Shown: positions 6,258 to 14,785, numbered from the stretch's first letter. The stretch: DNA of 17,708 bases from a bacterium (GCA_024231375.1 JAAEQP010000574.1:1-17708); one strand, 5' to 3'. Program-made: numbers and translations. Notes: generated from the letters alone by a model not told the origin.

Positions 6258-7280
6258 ATGACGGCAAAACGAGTCACAATCAGCGACATCGCGGAAATCG
6301 CGGGCGTCCACCGTTCCACAGTGTCCCTGGCCCTTCGCGACGACCCGCGCATCCCCGAATCCACGCGCGAACGAATTCAGCGGGTCGCTGCCGAGATCGG
6401 GTACCTGCCCAATTTGGTGGCCCGCGGACTGGCGAGCAAACGCACCCACACGGTGGGCCTCCTGGTGCCCAAGCTGAGAGACGATTTCTACGTGACCGTT
6501 GTATCGTGTCAGGAGGAATGGCTACGCGCGCACAACCTGATCCCGCTCCTGATCGTGACGAACATCCGCAAGGAGATCGAACTCCCCGCCATCGAGGAAC
6601 TCATCGGCCGAGGCGTCGACGGTCTGGTCTTCAACTACTACCCGTCGGACCTCGACACACGCAAGAAGGTGCAGCAACTTGCGGAAGATGGTACGCCCAT
6701 CGCCATGTTCGGATATCCCGAAAGCCACGGCGTGGATTGTGTCTCCTACGACACCATCCAGATGGGGTACGAACTGACCCAGCACCTCACGTCGTTGGGC
6801 CATCGCCGAATAGCAATTCTCACGTGGTCCATGCACAACCGCCGCATGGAGGGGTACCGCAAAGCGCTCTCCGAGGCGGACATTCCTTTCGACCCCGAAC
6901 TGGTGTCCCTTATCGACTACGATCACCAGGACATCTCCGATCTGCACCGGCAACTCATGTCCATCGACGACCCGCCCACGGCGATCTTCGCCTACAGCGA
7001 CGATCTGGCCGCAGAGGTCATGAACCACCTCATCAATGACGGGTACCAAGTTCCCGACGACGTGTCGGTAGCCGGCTTCGACGACTGTTGGTTTTCCAAA
7101 CTGGTGCGCGTCCCTCTCACCACCATGCGATTGCCGCAGCAGGCCCTGGCGGAAGCGCTGGTCGAGATGGTCGCGGCCCGCATCGAAAATCCAAGCGCCG
7201 ACGGTATCCCGGCTTCCCACTACAGGACTTTCGAGGGCGAACTCGTGGTTCGCGACTCCACTGGACCGCCACGAGGGTGA
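6258..7280 (+). CDS. LacI/GalR-family transcriptional regulator
   Basis: A 340-residue regulator. Residues 6-26 (VTISDIAEIAGVHRSTVSLAL) form the helix-turn-helix, with recognition-helix residues His18-Arg19-Ser20. A hinge (about 50-59, LPNLVARGLA) carries Leu58, the residue expected to intercalate at a central CpG. From about residue 63 (THTVGLLVP) the protein is a type I periplasmic-binding-protein sugar sensor, with GRGVDGLVFN, LTSLGHRRIAILT, and the late AIFAYSDDLAAEVM and DVSVAGFDD segments in family order. The ATG at 6258 is chosen because AGAGGT at 6248-6253 precedes it and the helix-turn-helix follows at once; the frame is open back to 5769 but the extension has no domain. It lies divergent from the pilin-like gene and 46 bases upstream of a glycoside hydrolase. 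I infer that it is a repressor relieved by a sugar from the glycan attacked by the downstream enzymes. Confidence 0.92.
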   Translation: MTAKRVTISDIAEIAGVHRSTVSLALRDDPRIPESTRERIQRVAAEIGYLPNLVARGLASKRTHTVGLLVPKLRDDFYVTVVSCQEEWLRAHNLIPLLIVTNIRKEIELPAIEELIGRGVDGLVFNYYPSDLDTRKKVQQLAEDGTPIAMFGYPESHGVDCVSYDTIQMGYELTQHLTSLGHRRIAILTWSMHNRRMEGYRKALSEADIPFDPELVSLIDYDHQDISDLHRQLMSIDDPPTAIFAYSDDLAAEVMNHLINDGYQVPDDVSVAGFDDCWFSKLVRVPLTTMRLPQQALAEALVEMVAARIENPSADGIPASHYRTFEGELVVRDSTGPPRG

Positions 7281-7290
7281 GGCGCATAAT
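7262..7290 (+). promoter_or_regulatory. Possible internal promoter for the hydrolase genes
   Basis: TGGACC (7262-7267, 4/6) and CATAAT (7285-7290, 5/6) are 17 bases apart, overlapping the end of lacI. A start near 7297 would leave a short leader before the ribosome-binding site AAGGGGA (7314-7320). No palindrome like O1 overlaps it, so any LacI control here would have to come from read-through. Confidence 0.35.
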
Positions 7291-7326
7291 ACCGTGGGGT
7301 GTGGCTTTCACAGAAGGGGAACCTGC

Positions 7327-9447
7327 ATGCGCACAATCATTGTTCTTGCCTCTGCGTTGATCGTTTCCGTTGTCGCGCCGGTTGTATCGGCCCAAGACGC
7401 TGACGACTCGATTCTGGTCGAAGCCTTCGACCGTTCAACTCTCCCGCCAGAGCTCGAGTCTCGAAACGTCCGCGCACAAATGGTGGCGGACCGAGCGGGG
7501 ACGGGTTACCAGCTCGAAATCCAGTACGACGAAGGCCGACGACCCGCCGTCACCCTGAACGCCGGCGACGCACCGTGGGAGTGGTCAGCGTACGCTGGCG
7601 CTTCGGTCGACGTCACGAATCCAGGGGCCGCGCCAGTGACCGTCTCGATGTCGGTGCGGGGCACAGACGCCAAGGGGAAGCGTCGAATGCTGCGTGGCGC
7701 GTCGCGCGTACCGGGCGGCGAGACCCGCGCCGTCCCTGTGTTCTTCCGCAATCACGGACTCGGACCCTATTGGGGCATGCGCGGCATACCGGAACGCGGC
7801 CCCGTGCTCCTATTGGCTCCGGGCAGCGCGAGTGCAGCCCAGGGCCCATCCCTTGTGACCGAAATCCAGGTGGCGTTGACCGACCCCGAGAGCAGTTGCA
7901 GAATCCTGGTCGACAATCTGCGGGTGTTCAGCGAGGGAAGCAAACACGACCGTTTGGCACCGTTCCCCTTCGTCGACCGTTTCGGGCAGTACATACACGC
8001 GGAATGGCCGGGCAAGGTGCGGGACGAGGACGCCATGCGCGCCCGGGCGGCGCAGGAGGACGACGCGCTGGCTGCGGCCCCGGCGCTCCCGGGCCGCGAC
8101 GCCTACGGCGGTTGGGCGGATGGACCTCAGTTGGAGGCCACAGGCTGGTTCCGCGTGGAGAAGGTCGACGGAAGGTGGTGGTTCGTAACGCCTGACGGAC
8201 ATCTGTTTTTCTCCACAGGCGTCAACTCCATCTATCACGGAACCGTGACCTTCACCGACGGCCGGGACGGCTGGTTCGAATGGTTGCCCGACCCGGAAGG
8301 GCCTTTCAAAGAGTCTCTGGGGCGCCAACGGGCGTACGCCATGGCTGAACCCATCGGAGGCGAAGGCGACACGATCAAATTCTATGCCGTCAATATGAAA
8401 CGCACGTTCGGGGACGACTGGCGCGCCGCGTTTCGCGATCGCGTGTATCGCCGTCTCCCCGCGTGGGGGTTCAACACGGTCGGCAATTGGTCGCTCACCG
8501 AAGTGCTCCGGGATTCACCCATTCCTTTCGTATTGACGATCCACCGCCACGGCTCGCGGAATCTGGAGGCCAGCGGCGGATACTGGGGCAAGATGATCGA
8601 CGTGTTCGACCCTGGCTTCGCCGAAGACACGCGCAAGAGCGTGGAGCGCGTGACGAAGGTTCACGGCGAGAATCCGCTGGTCCTGGGCTACTTCGTGGAC
8701 AATGAAATGTCGTGGCTCAACACACCGGGCGCCGCCCTGGCCAGTCCGCCCGACCAACCTGCCCGAATCGCCCTTATTGAGGACTTGAAAGCGAAGCATG
8801 GGACCATCGAAGCCCTCAACCAGGCCTGGGAGGCCGATGCCGCCGACTGGGACGCCCTTCGCACACCGAAACGTAGCAACGCGACATGCCGCCAGGATCT
8901 GGAAGCGTTTGAGTATCGGTTTGCGCGGCGCTACTTCGACACGGTCCGTGCGGCGTTGCGCGCAGCAGCGCCAAACCAATTGTACCTGGGGTGCCGGTTC
9001 ACGCCCGTCTACTGTCCCGCGCCGGTGCTGAAGGCCTGCGCGGAAGTGGCCGACGTCGTCAGCCTGAACCTTTACCTCAAGCAGGTGCCGGCGACCTTCC
9101 TCGGCGACATCGACAAACCCTTCATCATCGGCGAATTCCATTTCGGTGCGTTGGATCGTGGCATGTTTCACGTGGGAATCCAAGGTGCGGAAACCCAGGC
9201 CGAACGCGCGCAGATGTATGCGGACTACGTGAAGAGCGTGGCCGCCAGCCCATCGTTCGTCGGCTGCCACTGGTTCCAGTACGTGGATCAGCCGCTGACC
9301 GGTCGTTCCCTGGACGGTGAGAACTACAACATCGGACTCGTCAGCATCACCGACGGGCCCTACACGGAACTCCTGGACGCCGCCCGCGCAACCCACCGGG
9401 AACTCTACGAGGCGCGGCACTCGGGGAAATGGGAGCCTGCGAAGTGA
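7327..9447 (+). CDS. Secreted glycoside hydrolase, GH50/agarase-like (GH42-related TIM barrel)
   Basis: A 706-residue exported protein. Residues 1-22 are a signal peptide (MRTIIVLASALIVSVVAPVV, cleavage likely after VSA). Residues about 28-205 look like a beta-sandwich carbohydrate-binding domain. From about 270 the catalytic barrel begins with GWFRVEKVDGRWWFVTPDGH and FFSTGVNSIYHG, the pattern of GH50 agarase-type enzymes. YFVDNEMSW places a candidate acid/base at Glu460, and KPFIIGEFHFGA places a candidate nucleophile at Glu603. The C-terminal GCHWFQYVDQPLTGR and NIGLVSITDGPY segments also fit GH50. An N-terminal CBM-like domain plus barrel is the known GH50 layout. The start at 7327 has AAGGGGA upstream and the signal peptide directly after. 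Its stop overlaps the next gene by 4 bases. Substrate is uncertain: agarose is the family's known target, but the neighbours point to mannose-containing glycans. Confidence 0.7.
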   Translation: MRTIIVLASALIVSVVAPVVSAQDADDSILVEAFDRSTLPPELESRNVRAQMVADRAGTGYQLEIQYDEGRRPAVTLNAGDAPWEWSAYAGASVDVTNPGAAPVTVSMSVRGTDAKGKRRMLRGASRVPGGETRAVPVFFRNHGLGPYWGMRGIPERGPVLLLAPGSASAAQGPSLVTEIQVALTDPESSCRILVDNLRVFSEGSKHDRLAPFPFVDRFGQYIHAEWPGKVRDEDAMRARAAQEDDALAAAPALPGRDAYGGWADGPQLEATGWFRVEKVDGRWWFVTPDGHLFFSTGVNSIYHGTVTFTDGRDGWFEWLPDPEGPFKESLGRQRAYAMAEPIGGEGDTIKFYAVNMKRTFGDDWRAAFRDRVYRRLPAWGFNTVGNWSLTEVLRDSPIPFVLTIHRHGSRNLEASGGYWGKMIDVFDPGFAEDTRKSVERVTKVHGENPLVLGYFVDNEMSWLNTPGAALASPPDQPARIALIEDLKAKHGTIEALNQAWEADAADWDALRTPKRSNATCRQDLEAFEYRFARRYFDTVRAALRAAAPNQLYLGCRFTPVYCPAPVLKACAEVADVVSLNLYLKQVPATFLGDIDKPFIIGEFHFGALDRGMFHVGIQGAETQAERAQMYADYVKSVAASPSFVGCHWFQYVDQPLTGRSLDGENYNIGLVSITDGPYTELLDAARATHRELYEARHSGKWEPAK
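9431..9435 (+). promoter_or_regulatory. Shine-Dalgarno site supporting a GTG start
   Basis: GGGAG lies 8 bases before the GTG at 9444, which overlaps the TGA of the hydrolase gene in a GTGA junction. The later ATG at 9465 has no well-placed site. Confidence 0.55.
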
Positions 9448-10472
9448 GGACACCGTGGATCCGCATGGTTCGACACGCGAGCGCCATACTTGCACTTGCC
9501 GCGTTGACTGCGTGCAGCACGCCGGAGACGGGTCGTACGCATCGGCGCGGCAGCTTCGTCCAGGGCGAACGCCCGGCGCGGTCGGCAGGCAAGATCGTCA
9601 TCGCTCATCGGGGCGCGAGCGGCTACCTGCCCGAGCATACGCTCGAAGCCTATGCCATGGCCTACGCGCTCGGCGCCGACTACGTCGAGCAAGACGTGGT
9701 CATGACAAAGGACGGCAGGTTCGTGTGCCTTCACGACATTCATCTCGAGAAGGTGACGAACGTGGAGGAGGCATTCCCCGAACGCAAGCGCGACGACGGC
9801 GCTTGGTACGCCATCGACTTCACACTGGAGGAGATTCGGGGACTTCGCGCCCATTCACGGGTGCGCACCCGTTTCCCCGCCGATATGAGCGCCTTCCGAG
9901 TGCCCACGTTCGAGGAAGCCATTGAGCTGATTCAGGGTCTTAACCAGTCCACGGGGCGCCGCGTCGGATTGTATCCGGAGTTGAAGCAGCCGGGCTGGCA
10001 CCGGAAGCAAGGGTCGCCCATGGAAGAGGGATTCCTGGAGATTCTCAAGAGATACGGCCTCAACGCGACCGACGCGCCCATCTTCGTACAGTGTTTTGAA
10101 TCCGGCCCGCTCAAACGCCTGCGCCTGGATCTGGAATCGCAAGCGCCGCAGATTCTGCTCGTCGGCGGCAAGGACCCCGAGATTCCCTTGCTTCAGCCGG
10201 ACGGTCTGCGCGGCGTGGCTGCCTACGCCGAAGGAATCGGGCCCTACAAACGGCTCGTCGAAACGAAACCGGCCATCGTGAAAGCCGCCCACGACGCGGG
10301 ACTCGCCGTGCATCCGTACAGCTTCATGGCGGAAATCGTGCCAAGACAGTACGCGTCGCTTGCTGAGGAACTGACGCACTTCTACTTCGTGTACGATGTT
10401 GATGGCGTGTTCTCGGACTTCACGGACTCAGCCGCGCAGGTGTTGATGGATCCCGGCGTGCCGACGAAGTAG
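9444..10472 (+). CDS. Lipoprotein glycerophosphodiester phosphodiesterase (GlpQ/UgpQ-like)
   Basis: A 342-residue GDPD-family enzyme, which hydrolyses glycerophosphodiesters to glycerol-3-phosphate and an alcohol. The N-terminus has several Arg residues, a hydrophobic core and the lipobox Leu-Thr-Ala-Cys24, so it should be a lipid-anchored envelope protein. The TIM-barrel signature is present: IAHRGASGYLPEHTLEAY (His55, Arg56, Glu64), DYVEQDVVMTKDG (Glu82, Asp84, metal ligands) and CLHDIHLEKVTN (second catalytic His97). A later GLYPELKQPGW segment carries another expected metal/substrate Glu and Lys. Length fits GlpQ-type periplasmic enzymes. Translational coupling to the upstream hydrolase puts it inside a glycan-degradation operon, so the natural substrate may be a phosphodiester in a polysaccharide rather than phospholipid-derived; this is inference. 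GTG is my preferred start; ATG at 9465 would also keep the lipobox. Confidence 0.88.
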   Translation: MRTPWIRMVRHASAILALAALTACSTPETGRTHRRGSFVQGERPARSAGKIVIAHRGASGYLPEHTLEAYAMAYALGADYVEQDVVMTKDGRFVCLHDIHLEKVTNVEEAFPERKRDDGAWYAIDFTLEEIRGLRAHSRVRTRFPADMSAFRVPTFEEAIELIQGLNQSTGRRVGLYPELKQPGWHRKQGSPMEEGFLEILKRYGLNATDAPIFVQCFESGPLKRLRLDLESQAPQILLVGGKDPEIPLLQPDGLRGVAAYAEGIGPYKRLVETKPAIVKAAHDAGLAVHPYSFMAEIVPRQYASLAEELTHFYFVYDVDGVFSDFTDSAAQVLMDPGVPTK

Positions 10473-10543
10473 CATTCCGCCCACCCAAACAGACAGAATC
10501 GGCAACGCAACGACACCGATTCAAGACCCAAGGAGCTGCAGAT

Positions 10544-11683
10544 ATGCGCGCCAGATTTTGCTTTGTCACACTCTTGGCATGTTTGATGGCCGTCGCCGGA
10601 TGTGCGGCCCATGCCGCCGACGGGCAGTTGGCCGTGTCCCATCGCGTCCACGCGTTCTACTACCCCTGGTACGCGAACCCGGAAACCGACGGGGCCTGGA
10701 GTCACTGGAACCATTCCTACCCGGACGGCGCCTACAATCCACCGGACCAGATTGGCGCCAACTTCTATCCCGCCATCGGTCTCTACAGCTCGAACAGCCG
10801 CGCCGACGTGACGGCCCACATGGAACAACTCAAGCAGGCGGGCGTCGGCGTCATTTCCACGTCGTGGTGGGGCAAAGGCGATTTCACGGACAAAGCCGTG
10901 CCCCTACTCCTCGACGTGGCGGCCGAGTTCGACATCCTGGTGAATTTCCACATCGAACCCCGCGACCGGGACGCGGCCAAGTTCAAAGACGCCGTGAAGT
11001 ACATCATCGACACCTACGGCAACGCACCGGCCTTCTACCGCGACCCCGGCCGCGACAATCGCCCCTTGTTCTACGTCTACGACTCGTACCTTACCCCGGC
11101 AAAGGAATGGGCCACAGTGCTCGCCCCCGACGCTGCCGAGACCATCCGCGGTACGCAATACGACGCCGACGTTATCGCGTTGTACGTGAAAAAGGGCGAC
11201 GAATCCTTCGTCGAGACCGGCCATTTCGACGGATTCTACTCGTACTTCGCCGTGGACGGATTCGTCTACGGGTCCACCATCGCGAACTGGCCCCGCATGG
11301 CCAAGTGGGCCCGCGAAAACGACAAGCTCTTCATCCCCAGCGTGGGCCCCGGCTACATCGACACGCGCATACGGCCCTGGAACGACAAGAACACCCGCGG
11401 CCGCGAGAGCGGCGCGTACTACGACCGCATGTGGCAGGCAGCGCTTGCCGAGAAGCCGCGCATCGTGTCCATCACCTCCTTCAACGAATGGCACGAAGGG
11501 TCCCAAATCGCGCCGGTCGTGTCCAAGGCGGTGGATGGCTTCACCTACCTGGACTACCGCCCCCGGGAGCCCGAGTTCTACCTGACCCGCACCCGCGAAT
11601 GGGTGAAGCGGTTCGACAAGGGGTGGCCCCCCGCGATCGGCCGGGCTCGCCCTGTTCTGCGCGGGTCGACCCGCGATTCCTAG
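10544..11683 (+). CDS. Lipoprotein GH99 endo-alpha-1,2-mannosidase/mannanase
   Basis: A 379-residue lipoprotein (lipobox Val-Ala-Gly-Cys20). Nearly the whole mature part follows the GH99 pattern known from animal MANEA and Bacteroides enzymes: HAFYYPWYANPETDGAWSHW, NPPDQIGANFYPAIGLYSS, VNFHIEP, DAVKYIIDTYGNAPAFYRD, LFYVYDSY, FIPSVGPGYIDTRIRPWN and SITSFNEWHEGSQI. The two family catalytic glutamates correspond to Glu315 and Glu318 in the Asn-Glu-Trp-His-Glu motif. GH99 cuts internal alpha-1,2-mannosidic bonds by a neighbouring-group mechanism with a 1,2-anhydrosugar intermediate. In SWWGKG, Trp109 falls where the Bacteroides enzymes have Trp and the human enzyme Tyr, which points to mannanase-type preference (from memory of the family). 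AGGAG at 10531-10535 supports the start. It lies 71 bases after the phosphodiesterase and 43 before the GH38-like gene. Confidence 0.92.
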   Translation: MRARFCFVTLLACLMAVAGCAAHAADGQLAVSHRVHAFYYPWYANPETDGAWSHWNHSYPDGAYNPPDQIGANFYPAIGLYSSNSRADVTAHMEQLKQAGVGVISTSWWGKGDFTDKAVPLLLDVAAEFDILVNFHIEPRDRDAAKFKDAVKYIIDTYGNAPAFYRDPGRDNRPLFYVYDSYLTPAKEWATVLAPDAAETIRGTQYDADVIALYVKKGDESFVETGHFDGFYSYFAVDGFVYGSTIANWPRMAKWARENDKLFIPSVGPGYIDTRIRPWNDKNTRGRESGAYYDRMWQAALAEKPRIVSITSFNEWHEGSQIAPVVSKAVDGFTYLDYRPREPEFYLTRTREWVKRFDKGWPPAIGRARPVLRGSTRDS

Positions 11684-11726
11684 GTCGCTACGCAACAGCA
11701 CCCCGGGCCCAAGGAGTTGTCCCGAC

Positions 11727-14636
11727 ATGCTGAGAACGTCTCTAGCCCCGATACTCGTAGCATCTTGCTCCCTTCTGTCTCCGGCCGCCGCCGCCGAGAA
11801 GCCGGTGGACGCGGATGGGCCTCCCGCCAAGCTTGATGGCGCCCCCTCTGGTGCAACATGCATTGAGGGGTGCTGTCTGACGCCACATCTTCTGGTCAGG
11901 CGGGAGGACGCGCTGTTCCATCCGGTCTCGGTCAAGGTGCGTCATACCGGAACACCGACCGAGTTGGTCGTGAATGTTCAGGGCCGCGCGGTTCTGAATC
12001 AAGGCATTGATGCGGACACGACGGAGGCGGAGTTCCTGCTGCCGGCGACCAACCGTCCCACGGATGTGCCTGTGGCATTCAGCACGGCAAGCGGCATTGT
12101 GGCCGAAGAGACCGTCAGGCTGACGCCTCCCCGTAAGCTGGAGATCTATCTCCTGCCCCATTCGCATGTGGATATCGGCTACACGAAGCTCCAGACGAAG
12201 GTCGAGCGAGACCATTGGGCCTTCATCGAGCAGGCCATCGAAGCAGCGCAACAGCCGGACGCGCCATCGTCGGAGGCGCGGTTCAAATGGAATGTCGAGG
12301 TGCTCTGGGCACTCGACGGCTACCTTCGACAGGCTTCACCCGACAAATACGCCGCCCTCGCCGAGGCCATCCAACGTGGGCAGATCGGGCTCGATGCCTT
12401 CTACTGCCATGAGCTTGCGGGATTGTGCCGCCCGGAGGAACTCGTGCAGCTCCTGGCGTGCAGCCGCCGCATGAGCGAGGAGTTCGGCGTGCCCATCGAG
12501 TCGGCCATGGTGACGGATTGTCCCGGCCTCACTTGGGGCGCGGTGCCGGTGCTGGCGCAGAGTGGCGTGCGATACCTCTCATTGGGTCCGAACTCGGGCC
12601 ATCGCATCGGGTACACGCGCCAGGCCTGGGACAACCGCCCCTTCTGGTGGGTGTCCCCATCCGGACGCGACAAGATCCTGTGCTGGCAAACGGACAACTC
12701 CTATCATCCCACCTTCGCAAACAGCGAGGGATTGCGCGCGTTCCTTGGACGGGTGGACGATCAGAACGCCAACTACCCCTATGACATCCTCTACTACCGG
12801 CAATGCAAAGGGGACAACCAGGGACCCGACTTGGGGCTGTCGGAGTTCGTCGAGGAGTGGAATGCGCGGTACGCCTATCCCAGGCTCATCATCGCCACAA
12901 CGACCGAGGCCTTTCGGGCCTTCGAGAACCGCTACGGAGACGCGATTCCGTCGGTCAGAGGCGATTTGTCCCCCTATTGGGAGGACGGTGCCGCGTCGTC
13001 GGCTCGCGAAACGGCCCTGAACCGCGCAACCGCCGAACGTCTCGTGCAAGCGGAGACGCTGTGGGCAATGCTGGATGCAGACACGCTGCCCGCGGCCGAA
13101 TTCGATGAGGCGTGGCGAAACGTCTTACTCTACGACGAACACACCTGGGGCGCCCGCAGTTACGTGAACTCAGGCAGCTCCTACCCGCCGGGCTCTCCGG
13201 GATACGCCGCACAGTGGCGCATCAAGCAAGCGTTCGCACTGGACGCCGATGCCCAGTCTCGCGAGCTTCTGGAGAGGGTCCTCGAACCACGAAAATCCTC
13301 GTCGTCCAAGGTGACGGCCGTGGATGTGCTCAACACATCGTCGTGGCCTCGTTCGGACTTGGTCGTGCTGCCGAAGGACCTGCGCTTCCGAGGCGAGGTG
13401 GTCCGCGACGCGGACGGCAACGAAGTCGCGGCGCAACGGTTGGCGTCTGGCGAGTTGGCGGTCCTGGTGAACGACGTGCCGGCCTTCGGCGCGGCGCGGC
13501 TGACGTTGCACAAGGGGAAGTGCCGCATCTCGGGATCCGCCGCGGCTGCAGGCAACACGCTGAGCAACGACTCCGTTCAGGTTCAGGTTGATGAGAGCAC
13601 GGGGGCCATCCGCCGACTGCAATGGGGGTCGCGCAATATCGAACTGGCGGACCCTGAAGCTCCCGGCCTCAACAGCTACCACTATGTACCCGGTTTCGAC
13701 CCCGGCAAGGCCGCCACCAACGGCCCGGTTACGGTGACCGTGAAGGGCCAAGGACCTCTCGTAGCATCAATCGTGGTCGCATCGAACGCGCCGGGCTGCA
13801 CGAAACTGACACGCGAAATCCGGGTGGTAGACGGCCTGAACCGCGTAGATATTGCCAATCGGGTCGACAAGAAGGCTATCCCACTGAGCGATTTGCTCAA
13901 GAAGTACCCTCAGAAGGAAGGGTACCATTTCGGATTTGCCTTCAACGTGCCCGATGGCGTGATGCGTGTGGACATGCCGTGGTCCGTGGTGCGCCCCGAA
14001 GACGACCAGCTTCCGGGCGCCTGCAAGAATTGGCTGAGCGTGCAGCGATGGGTGGACATCTCGAACCAGGACTACGGGGTTACATGGGCGACCGTGGACG
14101 CTCCCCTGGTCGAAGTGGGCGTCATGAGCCCGCAACCCCGGAACCCTTCCGCCAAGGGCGTATGGCGCACGGTCATCGAACCGTCCGCTACGCTGTATTC
14201 CTACGTGATGAACAACTATTGGACCACCAACTACCGCCACGACCAGGAGGGTCCGATCACGTTCCGGTACGCCATTCAACCCCACAAACGCTTCGACGCC
14301 GGCGCCGCGGCCCGATTCGGCACGGAACAGAGCCAGCCCCTGATCGTCGTCCCCGTTGAAGAAGACACGCCCTCACTCGCGCCGTGCCTCGCCGTAACCC
14401 CGGCGGGCGTTGTCGTCACCGCACTCAAACCCATTCCCGGCGAAAACGCCTGGCTCGTCCGCCTTTTCGGTGCCTCCGGCAGCCCAGAACAGGCGACCCT
14501 GCGCCAAGGCGACGGCACGCCCCTCCGCATCTGGCGAAGCGATCTCGACGGCAAGCCCATCGAACCCATCGACGGGCCTATCGACGTAGCCCCGTTCGAG
14601 ATGGTCACCGTCCGAATCCAGGGCGAGGCCGGTTGA
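11727..14636 (+). CDS. Secreted GH38-like alpha-mannosidase homologue with atypical active site
   Basis: A 969-residue exported protein: signal peptide about 1-23 (MLRTSLAPILVASCSLLSPA, cleavage after AAAA), then a beta-rich region to about 135, then a GH38-type catalytic domain starting LEIYLLPHSHVDIGYTKLQT. His147 and Asp149 match the first two zinc ligands, TDCPGLTWGAVP (Asp264) matches the canonical Asp-Pro-Phe-Gly segment, and YDEHTWGA (His472) the late zinc-ligand histidine. Where family enzymes have the zinc-binding nucleophile Asp, this protein has DAFYCHELAGLCRPEEL (His228-Glu229), so the canonical nucleophile seems to be missing. A large C-terminal beta-sandwich (from about 530) completes the usual GH38 layout. 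AAGGAG (11711-11716) precedes the start. The GH99 neighbour supports a role in mannan breakdown, but exo-alpha-mannosidase activity cannot be assumed. Confidence 0.82.
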   Translation: MLRTSLAPILVASCSLLSPAAAAEKPVDADGPPAKLDGAPSGATCIEGCCLTPHLLVRREDALFHPVSVKVRHTGTPTELVVNVQGRAVLNQGIDADTTEAEFLLPATNRPTDVPVAFSTASGIVAEETVRLTPPRKLEIYLLPHSHVDIGYTKLQTKVERDHWAFIEQAIEAAQQPDAPSSEARFKWNVEVLWALDGYLRQASPDKYAALAEAIQRGQIGLDAFYCHELAGLCRPEELVQLLACSRRMSEEFGVPIESAMVTDCPGLTWGAVPVLAQSGVRYLSLGPNSGHRIGYTRQAWDNRPFWWVSPSGRDKILCWQTDNSYHPTFANSEGLRAFLGRVDDQNANYPYDILYYRQCKGDNQGPDLGLSEFVEEWNARYAYPRLIIATTTEAFRAFENRYGDAIPSVRGDLSPYWEDGAASSARETALNRATAERLVQAETLWAMLDADTLPAAEFDEAWRNVLLYDEHTWGARSYVNSGSSYPPGSPGYAAQWRIKQAFALDADAQSRELLERVLEPRKSSSSKVTAVDVLNTSSWPRSDLVVLPKDLRFRGEVVRDADGNEVAAQRLASGELAVLVNDVPAFGAARLTLHKGKCRISGSAAAAGNTLSNDSVQVQVDESTGAIRRLQWGSRNIELADPEAPGLNSYHYVPGFDPGKAATNGPVTVTVKGQGPLVASIVVASNAPGCTKLTREIRVVDGLNRVDIANRVDKKAIPLSDLLKKYPQKEGYHFGFAFNVPDGVMRVDMPWSVVRPEDDQLPGACKNWLSVQRWVDISNQDYGVTWATVDAPLVEVGVMSPQPRNPSAKGVWRTVIEPSATLYSYVMNNYWTTNYRHDQEGPITFRYAIQPHKRFDAGAAARFGTEQSQPLIVVPVEEDTPSLAPCLAVTPAGVVVTALKPIPGENAWLVRLFGASGSPEQATLRQGDGTPLRIWRSDLDGKPIEPIDGPIDVAPFEMVTVRIQGEAG

Positions 14637-14688
14637 GGCTGACGGGGCTCGGCCTGAGCGATGGGGTCCGTCGCCCCGCACCCCCGCG

Positions 14689-14718
14689 TTGAAAATCCAC
14701 GCGCGAAACCGCTATTAT
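14689..14718 (+). promoter_or_regulatory. Sigma-70-type promoter of aroA
   Basis: TTGAAA (14689-14694, 5/6) and TATTAT (14713-14718, 5/6) are separated by 18 bases. A start near 14725 gives a leader of about 60 bases and separates the shikimate unit from the hydrolase operon. Confidence 0.65.
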
Positions 14719-14785
14719 TCCGGTGGCGGGAGGCTCTGCGGGACTCCTGCCATACGTGTGTTCAGAGGAAAGCTGTATCTGTACG

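Noticed and set aside
9293..9306. Operator-like TGACCGGTCG inside the GH50-like gene
   Set aside because: It is explained by conserved coding sequence (Leu-Thr-Gly-Arg) and lacks the TTCAA/TTGAA arms.
10558..11733. Plus-strand open frame of 391 codons over the GH99 gene
   Set aside because: Arg-rich +1-type shadow of the GH99 coding frame; starts without a ribosome-binding site.
14637..14688. Terminator after the GH38-like gene
   Set aside because: Only 4-6 bp GC stems with long loops and no T-tract; not supportable as an intrinsic terminator.
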